Shown: positions 62,001 through 64,000 of the stretch, in pieces
Numbering within the stretch: position 1 is the stretch's first letter
Layout of the letters: each line of letters starts with the position of its first letter
From: Malurus cyaneus samueli
Lineage: Eukaryota > Chordata > Aves > Passeriformes > Maluridae
Assembly (NCBI GenBank): GCA_009741485.1
Contig: CM019238.1
Location: 16,147,947 to 16,211,946, forward strand
DNA length: 64,000 bases
Direction of reading: 5' to 3'
Made by a program: the position numbers and the translations under genes
Notes under the pieces: generated by a model
Database searches by the model: none
Seen by the model: the letters and a program-made list of their open reading frames with translations, nothing else
What the model was told of the DNA's origin: nothing

Positions 62001-64000
62001 AAGCAACTTTTCCATCTTGGCCACTGAAATGGAGGCATTTGAATTTTGCCTTTGCTCATCCTGAGCACCACCCTCTTTCCAAATAATCCTGTTGAACTCG
62101 AGGCAAACTCTGATTGCAGAGAAAACCCCCAGGTTTCTGCAGGACCTTCATTCTACAGTGCTGGAATCTGCACTCCCAAACTGATTAGAGCATGTTCCCT
62201 GTCTGGAAATAGCTCAAATACTTGCAGTCAGGGGAGGTTTTATCCAACACCATTTGTTTCAGATGTCTGCCTGTTAATGTTTAAACATTTTCTGCTGTAT
62301 TTGGAAAACTCTCGATCTTGACTAGGCACTAAAATTTCACTCCTCCATATGACTTGTATCTGCAAAGCTTCTCTGTTTCACTTCCAGCCCAAAATAACCT
62401 TCCTGTAAATTCCTCTGAGCACACAAATCTTTCAACAGCTGAAGCTTTGGAAAGGAGTCATCTCAGGAAGGTTTGGATTCCATCCCTGGTGGGAGCCAGA
62501 TTGCACATACATGTCCGAAAGAAAGCTGATTCCTGACTCTGTGAGATCATTGCTGTAATTGCTGCAGAAATTGGTGATTCCTGCACAGTCACAGCTGAGG
62601 GAACAATTCACAGGGGTAAAGGCTGTGTCACAGAGCTTCAGGGGTTGTGCAGTGGTTTTAATTTAATAGCATATTTGTGAGGAGGGTGGTGGTAGAGAGG
62701 AGCCAATAAATCACAAATTACCTGCTCTCACTCGTGAATCTGATAATTGAAATAGGGGAGTGAATGTTGTGTCACCAGCACGGAGTGGGGAACAGCAAAA
62801 AAAAATGAAATATGAAGTGTGCTGGACTGATTAGGCAATGAATGGGATATTTTCAAAATAATAGGGAAAATCTTTTCTTACTCTCCCCAGAAGACACATA
62901 AACCCATGAGCTACCCCAGCCCTTACAACCAAACCCAAGTCATTTATCACTGAGGAAGTCTGTCATGTTTCTGAGTGCAATTGGGGAAACAAGAGTTTGT
63001 GTGCCAAAAAGGCTTGGGGAAGGGTTGAGTGACCACGAATAGCCCAAGAGATGGGCAGCAGTGGGTAACGTGAGATAAAGGAGGTGAAGGAAGATCTGCA
63101 GGAAGGTGGGGAAGTTCAAACTCAGGCTATAAACCCAACTTGCTGTTTGATCCTGGGTTTCTCTGTTGAACTTTGAGTTCTGAACCATTGGAATAGCTGT
63201 TGAGTAACTGCAGCTGCAAAACATTCCTCCTGCTCATCCCCTCCCTTAGCAGTAATAGATGGGGAGATTAAAATATAGATGTGTTTTGGAAATATTAAAA
63301 TTACCAAGGAAATGGGTTTATTACTTTTATGCGTGCTTTTATTAAGAGCTGTTTGAAATTATAAAGCTCTATCTTTTTCATGCAATTGTGTGTCTGTGGG
63401 TATTCCAGAGGGAAGGCTGTCTCTGGGAAAAGGTATCAGAGTACGAATACTGCTGAATGATTCATTTATAAGTCACTTTATTTAGTTGGGAGGTTTTTTT
63501 CTGTTGTACTTTCTTCCATAATACCTCAATATTTCCATGCTGTAATAGGCTCATATTCTTAAAACCTTTGGGAAGGTGTGCTGTCACTTTGATCTCAGGG
63601 GTTGGGCAGCACAGCAAACCAAGCGTAGCACAATTCCTTAAGCAGCCTTAAGATTTTTCTGGAAGTGGGACACAGATATCTGAGTTTGTTCAATATCTTT
63701 TTTTCTGGGTTTATGTGGGCACAGCACAAAGGACATTTCTGGTTAAGGCAGCGGGGTTATCAAGGAAATTGGGATTTTTCTGGTGTGCCTGGGGAGATCT
63801 GCCATGCCTGAGGTTGTGTGTTGGACGTTGAGATGGCCACTTAAATTCTTTGTGTGGGCTGAGGAACAGCAAGATTGACCCACTTCAAGAAATTGCCTGT
63901 TGAAATAAATAATTTCTGTACATGGCATGTACATTTATTTTATGCTACAGGAAGATATCTTATGTGGGTGTGACTGATTTGTCCCAAGAAGTTATTTATT
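59020..64000. other. noncoding DNA, no gene recognised
   Basis: Single-copy-looking sequence to the end of the window. The 134-codon plus frame at 59,517-59,921 has no recognisable domain, and its splice context is unconvincing. 60,120-60,260 has the texture of a conserved element but no decisive motif. Confidence 0.55.

Noticed and set aside
1..64000. CRISPR arrays, bacterial operons, phage or mobile-island systems
   Set aside because: No spaced identical repeats, no prokaryotic gene density or ribosome binding sites; the sequence is vertebrate-like throughout except for the anomalous block.

Overview
The window looks like gene-poor nuclear DNA from a bird. Two degraded CR1 LINE fragments (8,405-8,546 minus; 38,575-38,840 plus) are the only interspersed repeats I can name. 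There is no L1- or Alu-like sequence, recognisable repeats cover very little of the window, and CpG is strongly depleted outside one odd block. CR1 also occurs in crocodilians and turtles, so 'bird' is an inference from CR1 plus low repeat load. I see no bacterial, viral or organellar gene, no tRNA or rRNA, and no protein-coding gene I can name. The open reading frames (longest 199 codons) behave like chance frames: they overlap in several frames at GC-richer spots and show no domain I recognise.

Layout. 1-15,340 is ordinary noncoding DNA with a 17-bp minisatellite at 447-520, a CR1 fragment near 8.4 kb and a possible 48-bp exon at 15,191-15,238. 15,340-19,440 is a composite block unlike the rest: about 0.5 kb of CpG-rich sequence without recognisable structure, a 1.57-kb imperfect reverse-complement copy of 4,898-6,468, then about 2 kb of AT-rich sequence, again without recognisable structure. 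19,440-28,382 is ordinary. At 28,383-28,514 a 65/66-bp segment is repeated on either side of a single N. 28,515-56,978 is ordinary, with the second CR1, several homopolymer tracts, a hairpin at 41,184-41,231 and a possible 72-bp exon at 36,435-36,506. 56,979-56,988 is a 10-N gap. The remainder holds two small tandem repeats and nothing else I can name.

The strongest non-trivial signal is the 15.3-19.4 kb block. Its CpG content, the single-base indels between the inverted copies and its abrupt edges fit a gap filled with uncorrected long-read sequence better than a biological element. With the N-flanked duplication and the N gap, it marks three assembly joints. Biological leads are weaker: two splice-site-flanked candidate exons on the plus strand; a minus-strand pair of segments (56,006-55,832 and 54,825-54,695) whose splice signals and phases agree and would encode about 101 residues; and some conserved-enhancer-like stretches that only a cross-species alignment can test. 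I found no convincing new biological system.
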